From contig NZ_MPIN01000004.1 of NCBI RefSeq assembly GCF_001887355.1, positions 1 to 64,000 of the forward strand: a DNA stretch of 64,000 bases, read 5' to 3'. The DNA comes from Cystobacter ferrugineus. GTDB taxonomy: Bacteria > Myxococcota > Myxococcia > Myxococcales > Myxococcaceae. The notes below the pieces were generated by a model. It searched no databases and had not been told where the DNA came from. It saw only the letters and a program-made list of their open reading frames with translations. Both the position numbers and the translations under genes were made by a program. Below are positions 24,864-33,590 of this stretch, in pieces (the first letter of the stretch is position 1; each line of letters opens with the position of its first letter).

Positions 24864-26018
24864 TCAACCCCGCGGGGTGCGAGTCTCGAGCTGCCGCGCG
24901 AAGTCCAGGAGCGCCCGGACGATTTCCTCCTGGGAGTCGGTGAGCAGCAGGTGGCGCGCGTACTCATGGCCCTCGGCGAGCTGCGCCAGCAGGGGGTAGA
25001 CGGGCCGGGTGCGCGTCCAGAACTCACGGCCCAGGAAGATCATCGGGCTGATGACGCCCACGGTGTTGTAGTGGTTCTGACAGGCGTCCTGGAAGATCTC
25101 CTGGACGGTACCCGCGCTGCCGGGCGAGTAGACGACGCCCCAGCGCGCGATGGTGAGCAGCCCCTCTTCCCGCACGCTGTTGGCGAAGTACTTGGCCACG
25201 CGCGTGGCGAAGGGATTGGGGGGCTCATGGCCGTAGAGCCAGGTGGGAATGCCCAGGCTGTCGGCCTGGAGGCGATCCTCGTCCCGGAGCGGCCAGGTGG
25301 CGCACACCTCGAAGGCCCGGGAGAGCCACTCGCGGTGGGTGTAGGCCGGCGCGCGGGCGAGCACCTCGAGCGCGGCGTCCAACTCCGCATCGCTCCGTCC
25401 GGAGAACCACGCGCCCAGGTGCGTGGCTTCCATGGCGCCCGGACCGCCGCCGCTCACCAGGAAGAAGCCCTGGCGCGCCAGCTCGCGCGCCAGCTCCGCC
25501 ACCGAGCGGTAGTCGGGCTGTCCCCGGAGCATGCCGTGTCCGCCCATGATGGCCACCACCCGGCGGGGCTTGCCCTCGTGGACGAGCGCCTCCTCCAGCG
25601 CATCGGAGATGGCCTGATCATGGAGCCGCTGCGCCAGCGCCTCCAGCATCGACGCGGGATGGGCGCCCCCCCTCGAGTTCCAGTGGGCGTAGATGCGCGC
25701 ATCCGGCGTGTCCGCGTAGCTCTCCGGGCGAGCCGGATCGAACCCCGCGTACAGCTCCTCCGGGGTGTAGAGCTGTGGCCGGTAGGGGAAATAGGGCAGC
25801 CCCGAGAAGGGCGGGAAGATCATGGCGCCCCGCGCGCCCACCGCCGCCAGGGTCTCCTTGTCGAGCAGACAACCCAGGAAGACGGTGCCGGTCAGGTCCG
25901 CGTTCAACAGCACGCGGCGCTGGTCCGTCAGATCCAGCCCCTGGAGGATGACGTTGACGAGGCTCTTGCCAGCCGCCAGGTGCTGCTCGAATGCCACGAT
26001 GCTCTCGATCTCGACCAA
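24864..26018 (-). CDS. LOG-like Rossmann-fold nucleotide-binding protein
   Basis: A 384-residue protein related to the TIGR00730/LOG (lysine-decarboxylase-like) group. VVAIMGGHGMLRG begins the Rossmann region, FFLVSGGGPGAMEATHLGAW is the nucleotide-binding loop, and YSPGSAGTVQEIFQDACQ corresponds to PGGxGTxxE with Ser-Ala in place of Gly-Gly. LOG enzymes release cytokinin-like bases from nucleoside monophosphates; many bacterial members have unknown substrates. It is longer than a minimal LOG because of a ~140-residue N-terminal extension. The start is a TTG at 26018, supported by GGAGG five bases upstream and the lack of a suitable ATG. Confidence 0.78.
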   Translation of the reverse strand: MVEIESIVAFEQHLAAGKSLVNVILQGLDLTDQRRVLLNADLTGTVFLGCLLDKETLAAVGARGAMIFPPFSGLPYFPYRPQLYTPEELYAGFDPARPESYADTPDARIYAHWNSRGGAHPASMLEALAQRLHDQAISDALEEALVHEGKPRRVVAIMGGHGMLRGQPDYRSVAELARELARQGFFLVSGGGPGAMEATHLGAWFSGRSDAELDAALEVLARAPAYTHREWLSRAFEVCATWPLRDEDRLQADSLGIPTWLYGHEPPNPFATRVAKYFANSVREEGLLTIARWGVVYSPGSAGTVQEIFQDACQNHYNTVGVISPMIFLGREFWTRTRPVYPLLAQLAEGHEYARHLLLTDSQEEIVRALLDFARQLETRTPRG

Positions 26019-26074
26019 CGGGACCTCCAGGGGACGAATGGGCCGGGAAGCATGCCGGAGCGTCCCCTACCCCG

Positions 26075-28012
26075 TCACGGACCGCTGGGGAGATTGCTCA
26101 GGGTATGGCCGCCACTCCACTCCCGGTTGAGGGTGATCCACACCTGCTTCGTGGCGTCATCGTAGGAGGCGAAGTAGTCCACGTCCGCCCGCAGGACGAC
26201 GCCATCCAAGGTGAGGCGCGAGAGCGGCGCGTTCATGTCTCGGATGAGGAAGATGGGGTTGTGCAGCGCACCGCCCGCGGCGTTCAGGCTCACGGAGAAG
26301 CCGCCCTCCGTGTCCGCCTTGAACTCGTGGACGCCGTAGGTGCCGTTGTAGCCGGGCACGGCGTACTTCCCGCTGTCGGAGCGGGCCACTCCACCCGGCC
26401 CATACGCCACCACCTGACCACGGCTCGCGAACGGCTGCGCCTTGAGCGCGCGTTCCACTTCGGTGAGCTGCGCCTGGACCGTCCCCTCACTGGGCCGTCC
26501 GAGCACCATGAAGACGGAATAGCTGTGGTAGGGCAGGCTCGACCACTGCTGCTCGTAGCCATACCCCCAATAGGAAGCACGTCCCACGGAGCCAGACATC
26601 AACCCCCAGGCGACACGCTTGCTGGTGGTCGTCTGGTCGAGATTCATTTCGAATTGGCAGAGCTGATAGGGCCAATTCCAGTTGGCGGGCATCACCCATT
26701 TGTCGGCCGTATCGCTATCGATCTGGGTCTCGGAGTCCTTGCCCCAGTTGTTGTTGAGCCAGGATCCTCCTGTGTTGTGTTGCACCCAGGAAAGGGTTTG
26801 CACGATGCCCATCTCCGCGTCGGCGGTCCGGGAGTACGCCGAGGCATAGGGCACCTCATTGCGCGTCTTGTAGTCCCACCTGCTCGCGGGCGTGAGGGGT
26901 TCGTCCCGGGTATAGAACTGATACTTGTCTCCCCACTTCACGCCATCCACCGTGGCCAGGGTGCCATCCCCATCCCAGGCGATGTCCCCGTAAGGGGTAC
27001 GGGAATCCGGCTGGGTACTCAACCCCTGTGGGAGCGCCGCGCTGCTGTCGAAGGTGATGGCGTAGACCGGATGGTCGCGTCCCGTGGCGAAGAACCACTG
27101 CACCGTGGTCTTCACGGGGACCCACTTGGGGTCCTGCGTGGTGCCGTCCTTGAAGAGCAGGTCCCAGGAGAACTCGTGGATGGCGTGATGCCGGCCCATG
27201 AGGACCTGACGGTACTGGCCCGTGACGTCCGCGGAACGGGCCACCAGGGAGTTACCGCTCCCGTAATGGCTCACCACGTAGCCCCACCCATTGTATTTCA
27301 CGGCTCCACTGCTGGCTCCCGTGCCGGTGGCGACACGCGCCTTCGCTCCCGAGCCGTAGCGGAACCGCCGCAGCATGCCGCCGTGGGTTCCACCGGGATC
27401 CCTGGCGTCGTTGCGGGTGAGCACCGCCGTTCGCTGCTCGCCCTTGGAATCCAACCACCGGTAGACGTCCGAGTTGTACCCGTCCGGCAGCTCGTTCCCC
27501 CAGCTCATGGAAGCCCAGGCGGGGGGAGGAGGCTCGGTCACCACCACCGTCACCGTCGCCGTGGTGCTTCCCCCCTCGCCCCGGGCCGTCAGCCGATAGG
27601 TCGTCGTCACGGAAGGCCACACCGAGAAATAGGTCGTCGTCACGGAAGGCCACACCGAGAGCGAAGAGCCCGTCGCGACGCCGAGGTCCGGTTCAATCCG
27701 CACCTCCGTCGCGGCCGCGACCTCCCACTCCAACACCACGCCCTGCCCCCTCTCGATTTGCGACGGAGTGGCGAGGAAGCGTGTGATCGCCGGCGGCGGC
27801 GGAGGCGATCCAGCGTCCACCACGGTTCCGGCATCCTCGATGCCCCCCACGTCCGCGGGATCCAGGTCCACCACGGAGCCGGAATCCATGACGCGCCCCG
27901 CGTCCTCGACAGCGCCCGCGTCATCCCGCCCGGAGTTGTCGGAGATGCCGCAACCCGGCGAAACCACCAGACACAACGTCAACCACGCTGCCAACAGGGT
28001 CCAGCGCATCAT
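26075..28012 (-). CDS. Large secreted lipoprotein with Ig-like domain, unknown function
   Basis: A 645-residue protein. MMRWTLLAAWLTLCLVVSPGC is a lipoprotein signal; start ATG 28012 has GGAG close upstream. A spacer rich in Asp/Ala/Gly and Pro follows (SGSVVDLDPADV; SPPPPPAIT), then an Ig-like domain (PSQIERGQGVVLEWEVAAAT to RLTARGEGGSTTATVTVVV). The remaining ~430 residues are Trp/Tyr-rich and unrecognised, with several sugar-binding-like aromatic clusters (YWGYGYEQQWSSLPYHSY). The Ig-like domain carries an exact in-frame duplication, SVWPSVTTTYF/SVWPSVTTTY, encoded by a 33-bp tandem repeat. It is divergent from the protease remnant at 28431. A carbohydrate-active or adhesive surface protein is possible; no function is assigned. 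Confidence 0.78.
   Translation of the reverse strand: MMRWTLLAAWLTLCLVVSPGCGISDNSGRDDAGAVEDAGRVMDSGSVVDLDPADVGGIEDAGTVVDAGSPPPPPAITRFLATPSQIERGQGVVLEWEVAAATEVRIEPDLGVATGSSLSVWPSVTTTYFSVWPSVTTTYRLTARGEGGSTTATVTVVVTEPPPPAWASMSWGNELPDGYNSDVYRWLDSKGEQRTAVLTRNDARDPGGTHGGMLRRFRYGSGAKARVATGTGASSGAVKYNGWGYVVSHYGSGNSLVARSADVTGQYRQVLMGRHHAIHEFSWDLLFKDGTTQDPKWVPVKTTVQWFFATGRDHPVYAITFDSSAALPQGLSTQPDSRTPYGDIAWDGDGTLATVDGVKWGDKYQFYTRDEPLTPASRWDYKTRNEVPYASAYSRTADAEMGIVQTLSWVQHNTGGSWLNNNWGKDSETQIDSDTADKWVMPANWNWPYQLCQFEMNLDQTTTSKRVAWGLMSGSVGRASYWGYGYEQQWSSLPYHSYSVFMVLGRPSEGTVQAQLTEVERALKAQPFASRGQVVAYGPGGVARSDSGKYAVPGYNGTYGVHEFKADTEGGFSVSLNAAGGALHNPIFLIRDMNAPLSRLTLDGVVLRADVDYFASYDDATKQVWITLNREWSGGHTLSNLPSGP
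27597..27662. repeat. 33-bp in-frame tandem duplication
   Basis: Two adjacent 33-bp units (27597-27629 and 27630-27662) are identical apart from the last two bases. They encode a repeated 11-residue strand of the Ig-like domain in the lipoprotein gene 26075-28012. Near-perfect identity implies a recent slippage event. The duplication adds a beta-strand-sized insert in the middle of a normally short domain. Confidence 0.9.
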
Positions 28013-28430
28013 TTGTCTCCAAACCACTCGGAAGCCGGGGGGAAATCGCCAAGGTGCGTCATGTTTCGATGCCGAGGCAGACGGCGCAGCCACGGGCGGG
28101 AGGGCATACCTGTCTTCATCCGTTCGAGCCGAAAACTCAAACACGAGGCGCTCGAAGCCTCCCTCGATGAGCAAGCTGTCCCGTGAGCCCCCGGAGTGGG
28201 TGCGAAGTCAGGCTCCGCGAGGATACCCCATCCAGAGGGGCCGTGAACTTCACCGCCTCAGTCAATTCCAGTGACGCCGTTGATCTTCTCTCCACACTGA
28301 AAAACCGGAAAGTCCGGACACTCGTGAGGATTCCTGCCTTGACAGCCATATCTTCCACACGGCCAAATACAGCGGCGGCCATCCGTCCACGTACTTCGAC
28401 CCCAGCCATGACAGCCGCAACGTCATCGAC

Positions 28431-29258
28431 GTGGGGTCCTCGTCCTCCACCGCCTGGACGAGCGGGACCGGCAACGACCTGGACATCGTCACCCACGAGG
28501 TCGCGCACATCGTGGAAGGTGCCTCCAAGGGCGTCCGCGAATCCCCCGCCTTCGGGCTGTGGAGGGACAGCAAGTGGGCGGAGATCTTCGTCTATGACGT
28601 CTACGTGGGGCTGGGCCGGACCAGTGATGCCAATCGCTGGTACAACCTGATGCTGAACACGACGGACGACTTCCCCCGGAGCAACACCCACTGGTTCAGG
28701 GATTGGTTCCATCCCATCTACAAGAACCACGGCGGAGCCACGGTGCTCAACCGCTACTTCGCCCTGCTGGCCCAGTACTTCCCGAAGAACGGAAGCAGTT
28801 ACGCGCGCGGCCTGAACTGGGGCGAGTTCATCCACTTCTGGAGCGGCGCGGCGGGCGTGAACCTGAAGACCCTGGCCACCTCCGCCTTTGGCTGGCCCAC
28901 CGAGTGGGAGACCCAGTTCGTCCAGGCGCAGCGCAGCTTCCCCTTCACCTACGCGTCCCCGGGGCCCAACGCCGCCACCCTGTACCAGGACATCAACCAT
29001 GGCGGCTACGCGGCGGCGCTGCCCGTGGGCCGCTACAACCTCGCCACCTTGAAGGCCTGGGGCGCGCGCGACAACGACATCACCGCGCTCAAGGTCGCCA
29101 GCGGCTACAAGGTCACCCTGTACGCCGATGACAACTTCACCGGAGCCAGCCTCACCAAGACGGCGGACGATGCCTCGCTCGTGGATGACGGCTGGAATGA
29201 CGTGACGACGTCCGTCATCGTGGAAGCCTCGGGCGCCGCGAGCCCCCGCGCGCCCTGA
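28431..29258 (+). CDS. HEXXH metalloprotease with C-terminal beta/gamma-crystallin-like domain, 5' end apparently lost
   Basis: The frame encodes a zinc protease core with THEVAHIVEG (HExxH), RGLNWGEFIHFWSGAAG and FGWPTEWETQF. A C-terminal ~85-residue beta/gamma-crystallin-like domain follows (ATLYQDINHGGYAAALPVG; VTLYADDNFTGASL). The only start is GTG 28431, without an SD and just 22 codons before the catalytic helix. Protein-like sequence in the same frame continues upstream to a stop at 28280 (SCLDSHIFHTAKYSGGHPS), with no start codon and no signal peptide. A second frame ending at about 28330 may hold more of the lost N-terminus. I read this as a secreted protease whose 5' end is truncated or frameshifted. 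Confidence 0.6.
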   Translation: MGSSSSTAWTSGTGNDLDIVTHEVAHIVEGASKGVRESPAFGLWRDSKWAEIFVYDVYVGLGRTSDANRWYNLMLNTTDDFPRSNTHWFRDWFHPIYKNHGGATVLNRYFALLAQYFPKNGSSYARGLNWGEFIHFWSGAAGVNLKTLATSAFGWPTEWETQFVQAQRSFPFTYASPGPNAATLYQDINHGGYAAALPVGRYNLATLKAWGARDNDITALKVASGYKVTLYADDNFTGASLTKTADDASLVDDGWNDVTTSVIVEASGAASPRAP

Positions 29259-29300
29259 GTCTCTCCGGCGGGTGACCCGGTGGTGAGGGCTGGTGGGGGA

Positions 29301-29864
29301 TTACCCCGCCTGCCCCTCCGGAGACGAGCCGAGACGTAGCCGTACCCGCTGGGCCTGCTCACACAGACCGTTGTTGTCCAGCCGATCCGCCGTCCACGAC
29401 ACCGCCGCCGACCACGAGGCCAGGATGGAGTACGGCACGACAGAAGGCTTGAGGCGGTGGATGATGACCCTCGCCATCAGCGCCAGGGTCGGAGAGTTGA
29501 TGAGCGCCACGATGCCCATCGACCACTGGCGCATCAGGACCGTTTGCTGACGCAGGAATCTCCCCATCTGCTCGCGCTGCTCGAAGGTGAGGGAGTGCAG
29601 TTGGCGGAAGTCCACCAGGGACACGAACCGCTCTCCCCGCCGCAGATGGGACAGGGTGTGCTCGAACAGCTCCTCCTGCTGCCCGTTCGTGATCACCCTC
29701 GGGAACGTCACCCGATTCAGGGGCCAGAGCGAGTCGTCCACGAGGATGGAGGTTGGCGAACCCATGCGGGGGAAGTGATACCCGCCAGCCATGGTCCCCG
29801 GAGGCGGCTGCTCGACGCCAGCGACGCTCCGTTCCATGGCACCAGGGTGGGGGTGGTAGTGCAT
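29301..29864 (-). CDS. Hypothetical SpoIIAA/STAS-like protein
   Basis: A 187-residue protein without a signal peptide. After a low-complexity N-terminus, residues ~37-150 have alternating strands and helices (SILVDDSLWPLNRVTFPRVI; RFVSLVDFRQLHSLTFEQRE; MGIVALINSPTLALMARVII), resembling SpoIIAA/STAS-like domains found in several myxobacterial proteins of unknown role. The start is uncertain; ATGs at 29864, 29837, 29792 and 29765 all lack convincing SD sequences. It is last of a colinear minus-strand run after the porin and YkgJ genes. The domain assignment is tentative. Confidence 0.6.
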   Translation of the reverse strand: MHYHPHPGAMERSVAGVEQPPPGTMAGGYHFPRMGSPTSILVDDSLWPLNRVTFPRVITNGQQEELFEHTLSHLRRGERFVSLVDFRQLHSLTFEQREQMGRFLRQQTVLMRQWSMGIVALINSPTLALMARVIIHRLKPSVVPYSILASWSAAVSWTADRLDNNGLCEQAQRVRLRLGSSPEGQAG

Positions 29865-29903
29865 TGACGCACCGTACCATGGACGCGGGGTGGTGTGAGT
29901 GCC

Positions 29904-30407
29904 TCACCCCCCGGCGAGGAACTCGAAGCGCCGAGGACCCCCGTGGAAGTGCTCATCCAGGAAGGCCTCGGCCCGCTCCCGCGCGGCGTTCGTACTGGAC
30001 GAGGAGCCGTCCGCGCCCCCCCAGGAGGCGAAGCGCGCGCGCTCCAGCACCGACACGAACCGGTCCGGCTCGGGCTCCAGCCCCCGCTCCACCACCGCGA
30101 GCAGGGCGTGCGCCCGCTCCACCACCGCGAGCGCCTCCTCGAGGGAGAGCGTCTGGCGGCTCAGCGCGTCGAGCAACCGGCAGCCATAGCGGCGGCACCC
30201 TTCCGGGCGGGCCCCGTAGACGGAGCACTGGCGCGCGCGGAGGGCCGGACAGCATTGGCGAAGGGCGGGTGCACCCCCCGCGAGCTGGACCACCTCGAGC
30301 CCGTGGCGCCGGGCCGCGTCGACCTCGGAGTGCTCGAGGGGGACGTGGCTGAAGAGGTTGCCGTCGCAGCACAAGCCACAGCGACGGCACAGGTCGGACG
30401 AGGACAT
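29904..30407 (-). CDS. YkgJ-family cysteine cluster protein
   Basis: A 167-residue protein with an N-terminal Cys cluster, LCRRCGLCCDGNLF, then CCPALRARQCSVYGARPEGC and RRYGCRLLD. This is the CxxCGxCC...C...C..R...CR pattern of the YkgJ/UPF0153 family, thought to bind zinc or an iron-sulfur cluster. The biochemical role of the family is unclear. The C-terminal half is helical and acidic. Start ATG 30407 has GGAG six bases upstream. It lies 88 bp downstream of the porin gene on the same strand. Confidence 0.87.
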   Translation of the reverse strand: MSSSDLCRRCGLCCDGNLFSHVPLEHSEVDAARRHGLEVVQLAGGAPALRQCCPALRARQCSVYGARPEGCRRYGCRLLDALSRQTLSLEEALAVVERAHALLAVVERGLEPEPDRFVSVLERARFASWGGADGSSSSTNAARERAEAFLDEHFHGGPRRFEFLAGG

Positions 30408-30495
30408 GGGGGCTCCAGGCGTCGCGCCGCGGCGGACATGCGCGCACACCGCATCTTGCGATGATTCCGGAGTCCCTGCACGCGCACCGTCCGGG

Positions 30496-31860
30496 TCAGT
30501 AGTTGACCTGGAGCTGGATGCGCGTCACGTCGCCGCGCTGCTGGGTGTAGGGAGCGCGGGACGAGGTGCGATCCGAGACGAGGTACGCCGCCGTCACCTC
30601 GAGCGCCTTGAGGATCTGCCACTCCACGCCCATCTCCAGCTCGCGCACGTCGTAGCGGGGGGCGTTCGTCTCGAACTTCTTGCCACCCTCGTAGAGCGTG
30701 CCGCGCACGTAGGGGATGAGCGACACGCCGAGCACGTTGTCCAGCTTGTACATGAGCTGCGCGTAGCCGCCGCGCAGCGGGCGGCTGTCGATGGTGTAGT
30801 CCCCGAAACCGCCCGTGGAGGGCCCGCGTCCCACGTTGTACTCGGCCATGAAGCCAATCGGTTGCGGGTAGATGACCAGGCTCACGTTGGCGCGGGCATC
30901 CACCAGGTCGTTCTCCCCGTTGGCCAGCGCATACGGCGCCCCCGTGCTCGGCGAGACGGAGACGTTGTATCGGCCGTAATAGCCTCCCGCGCCCACCTCG
31001 ACGAACTGCTTGCCGAAGAGGAAGGGCCAGGTCACGCGGCCCACGACATGCAGGTTGTCATTGCGCTCGGGGCGGTTGGCCGTCTGCCCGTTGTAGACAC
31101 CCAGGCCCACCACGCCGTAGTCGCCCGAGCCCTTCAGGTTGTTGTCGACCAGATCCTTGAAGCGCTTGCGAATCTCGCTCGGCGCCCAATAGAAGAAGAT
31201 GCCCAGGTCGCGCTCGTCCTTGACGGCGCTGTTGATGGCGTCGTTGCGGTCGAAGGCCAGACGGTTCTGGCTCGACTGGAGGTTCTCGAAGCCATACGGC
31301 ACCTTGGACTGGCCCACGCGCAGCCGGAACTCCTTGGCCGAGTCCAGGAAGATGTCGGCGTACCAGTCACGCAGGATCGCCACGTTGAACTGATCCGAGA
31401 TGACCGAGGCGAAGTCGGGTTGCAGGTAGATGGACACCCGCTCGTGCACGTCCCCGTAGATGACGAGCCGCGCGCGCCGGATGCCAAAGCCGTTGTTCTT
31501 GCCCAGGAACCGGTCACCCTGGTCGTTGATGAGATCCTCGTTGACGCGGAAGCTCGGCAGCCGGTTGTAGCGGAACTGCGTGTAGCCCCGGAGGCGGATC
31601 TTCTCGTACCAGTGGGTCTCCTTCTTGGGCGCCTCGGGAGGCGGCGTCACGGCGGCGGGCGGAGCGCTGGGGGCGGCCGGCTCGGCACTCGCGGGCGGCG
31701 CGCTGGGGGCGGCCGGCTCGGCGTTCGCGGCCGGCGCGTCGGAAGCCACGGGAGTCTCGGGGTTCCCCGTCTGCTGGGCGTGGGCCAGCGGAGACAGGAA
31801 CAGCGTGGCACCAGGCAGAAGCGACAGGAAGACGGATCGGGAAGAAGCAGTGAGGTGCAT
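30496..31860 (-). CDS. Phosphate-selective porin O/P-like outer-membrane protein
   Basis: A 454-residue outer-membrane beta-barrel. A signal peptide (MHLTASSRSVFLSLLPG to the AHAQ cleavage site) precedes a low-complexity linker of repeated AEPAAPSAPPA units. The barrel follows: YTQFRYNRLPSF, IRRARLVIYGDVHERVSIYL, LRDWYADIFLDSAKEFRLRV, QSKVPYGFENLQSSQNRLAF, and C-terminal RIQLQVNY ending in an aromatic residue as outer-membrane proteins do. This order matches the porin O/P family (OprP/OprO), which takes up phosphate or polyphosphate; ion selectivity is not provable from sequence. The start ATG at 31860 matches the signal peptide, though no SD is obvious. It is divergent from the chitinase gene. 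Confidence 0.85.
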   Translation of the reverse strand: MHLTASSRSVFLSLLPGATLFLSPLAHAQQTGNPETPVASDAPAANAEPAAPSAPPASAEPAAPSAPPAAVTPPPEAPKKETHWYEKIRLRGYTQFRYNRLPSFRVNEDLINDQGDRFLGKNNGFGIRRARLVIYGDVHERVSIYLQPDFASVISDQFNVAILRDWYADIFLDSAKEFRLRVGQSKVPYGFENLQSSQNRLAFDRNDAINSAVKDERDLGIFFYWAPSEIRKRFKDLVDNNLKGSGDYGVVGLGVYNGQTANRPERNDNLHVVGRVTWPFLFGKQFVEVGAGGYYGRYNVSVSPSTGAPYALANGENDLVDARANVSLVIYPQPIGFMAEYNVGRGPSTGGFGDYTIDSRPLRGGYAQLMYKLDNVLGVSLIPYVRGTLYEGGKKFETNAPRYDVRELEMGVEWQILKALEVTAAYLVSDRTSSRAPYTQQRGDVTRIQLQVNY

Positions 31861-31964
31861 GGCGGGGCTCGACACGCGGGCGGGAGGACCCCGGGCTCGC
31901 GTGTGGCGCACCCCGTACCCAATCGGCTGCATGCCGACAACAAAGGGCGGGGCCCGTCGCGAAA

Positions 31965-32012
31965 GTGTCACAGGATCACGGCGGCGTGTCGCAAGTGTCA
32001 CCCAGACGTCAC
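31965..32012. promoter_or_regulatory. Repeated GTGTCAC half-sites in divergent porin/chitinase region
   Basis: GTGTCAC at 31965-31971, GTGTCGC at 31986-31992, GTGTCAC at 31995-32001 and ACGTCAC at 32006-32012. The last pair has an 11-bp period, reminiscent of the direct-repeat spacing of PhoB boxes, and the divergent gene is a phosphate-type porin. The match to a Pho box is loose and the first two units do not keep the period. A candidate binding region only. Confidence 0.3.
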
Positions 32013-32093
32013 GAAACCGGGCACCCACCTCCGATTCTTTGACCCGAAATACCGGGATTGATCCTCTTTCATGGCGTTCTCGAAGGAGCGGTC

Positions 32094-33530
32094 TTGCACA
32101 AACCATTCGAACTCAGAAGTCTGGCGGTCGGAGCCCTTCTCACCACCCTGCTGGCCTGCTCGGGTCAGCCCGATCCCGCGGAGGCCCTGGACGAGCCCAT
32201 GGGTTCGCAGAAGGCGAGCGCGCTCTCCACCCGGGTCGTCGGCTACTTCCCCACATGGCAGGGGGACGTCAACGCCATCCAGTACGACAAGCTCACCCAC
32301 ATCAACTACTCCTTCGTGTTGCCCACGGCGCAGGGTGGGCTGACGGGGTTGAGCAGCGGGGATGCGCGGCTGCGCTCGCTGGTGCAGGCGGCGCACGCCC
32401 GGGGCGTCAAGGTGCAGATCGCGGTGGGCGGATGGATGGATGGCAATGACTCGCCCTTCGAGCAGATGGCCGCCAACGCCTCGACGCGCACCACCTTCGT
32501 CAACAACGTGCTGGCCTTCGTGGAGCAGGCCGGACTGGATGGCGTGGACATCGACTGGGAGTGGCCGGATCCCGGCGCCTCGGCCCAGAACTTCGGGGCG
32601 CTGATGAACCAGCTCGGCACGGCGCTGCACGCGCGGGGCAAGATCCTCACCGCCGCGGTGCTCGCCACGGGCGGCGACGGCATCCCCACCTCGTCCTTCG
32701 CCGACGTGGACTTCCTGAACATCATGGCCTACGACGCGGGCTACCCCCACTCGTCGTATGACGTCGCCGTCCAGTCGATGAATTACTGGCTCGGCCGCGG
32801 GCTGCCCGCGAGCAAGGCGGTGCTGGGCGTGCCCTTCTACGGCAAGGACTCGGGGAACGGGGCCTACACCTACGCGCAGCTCGTCGCCATGGACCCCCAG
32901 GCCCCCAACAAGGACGTGGTCAACGGCATCTATTACAACGGCATCCCCACCATCAAGAGCAAGACCCAGCTCGCGCTGCAGCGCGGCGGCGGCATCATGA
33001 TCTGGGAGATCTCCCAGGACACCTCGGGCACGACGTCGCTGCTCAACGCCATCTACCAGGTCGTCGGGGGCGGCGGCACCAACCCGGCGCCGTCCGTGAA
33101 CCTCACCGCCCCCGCCAACGGCACGACCTTCACGCCCGGCAGCACCATCACCGTGAGCGCCAACGCCTCGGACTCCAATGGCCGCGTCACCAAGGTGGAG
33201 TTCTACGCGGGTGGCCAGAAGCTGGGCGAGTCCACCTCCGCGCCCTACAGCATCTCCTGGTCCAACGTGGCGGCGGGCAGCTACTCGCTGACGGCCGTGG
33301 CCACCGACGACGGCGGCGCGAGCACCACCTCTTCGGCCGTCTCCATCACCGTCACCAGCGGCAACGGGGGCTCCTGCGCCGGCGTGGCCGAGTGGAGCGC
33401 GTCCAAGGTCTACGTGAAGGGAGACCAGGCCACCTCGGGCGGCAAGCTGTGGCGCGCCCGGTGGTGGACCCAGAACGAGGTCCCCACCCAGAGCGACTGG
33501 GGCGTCTGGGAGCTGATCAGCAACTGCTGA
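32094..33530 (+). CDS. Secreted GH18 chitinase with Ig-like and chitin-binding domains
   Basis: A 478-residue lipoprotein. The start is TTG at 32094, supported by AAGGAG at 32082-32087; it gives MHKPFELRSLAVGALLTTLL with lipobox LLAC. The GH18 barrel follows: RVVGYFPTWQ, THINYSFVLP, and the catalytic DGVDIDWEW at residues 149-157 with acid/base Glu156, then NIMAYDAGYP and GIMIWEISQD. An Ig-like/Big domain (VNLTAPANGTTFTPGSTITV) and a C-terminal CBM5/12-like chitin-binding module (AEWSASKVYVKGDQATSGGK, ending WGVWELISNC) complete it. It hydrolyses chitin outside the cell, fitting a predatory or scavenging lifestyle. A hairpin follows the stop. Confidence 0.93.
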   Translation: MHKPFELRSLAVGALLTTLLACSGQPDPAEALDEPMGSQKASALSTRVVGYFPTWQGDVNAIQYDKLTHINYSFVLPTAQGGLTGLSSGDARLRSLVQAAHARGVKVQIAVGGWMDGNDSPFEQMAANASTRTTFVNNVLAFVEQAGLDGVDIDWEWPDPGASAQNFGALMNQLGTALHARGKILTAAVLATGGDGIPTSSFADVDFLNIMAYDAGYPHSSYDVAVQSMNYWLGRGLPASKAVLGVPFYGKDSGNGAYTYAQLVAMDPQAPNKDVVNGIYYNGIPTIKSKTQLALQRGGGIMIWEISQDTSGTTSLLNAIYQVVGGGGTNPAPSVNLTAPANGTTFTPGSTITVSANASDSNGRVTKVEFYAGGQKLGESTSAPYSISWSNVAAGSYSLTAVATDDGGASTTSSAVSITVTSGNGGSCAGVAEWSASKVYVKGDQATSGGKLWRARWWTQNEVPTQSDWGVWELISNC

Positions 33531-33542
33531 CAGGCGCATGAG

Positions 33543-33570
33543 TCACCCGGAAAGAGGGACTTCCGGGTGA
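33543..33570 (+). terminator. Hairpin after the chitinase gene
   Basis: TCACCCGGAA (33543-33552), loop AGAGGGAC, TTCCGGGTGA (33561-33570): a perfect 10-bp stem starting 12 bp after the chitinase stop and ending 20 bp before the kinase start. There is no T-run. It probably ends or attenuates chitinase transcription. Confidence 0.6.
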
Positions 33571-33590
33571 TATGGTCCGCGCGGAATCTC

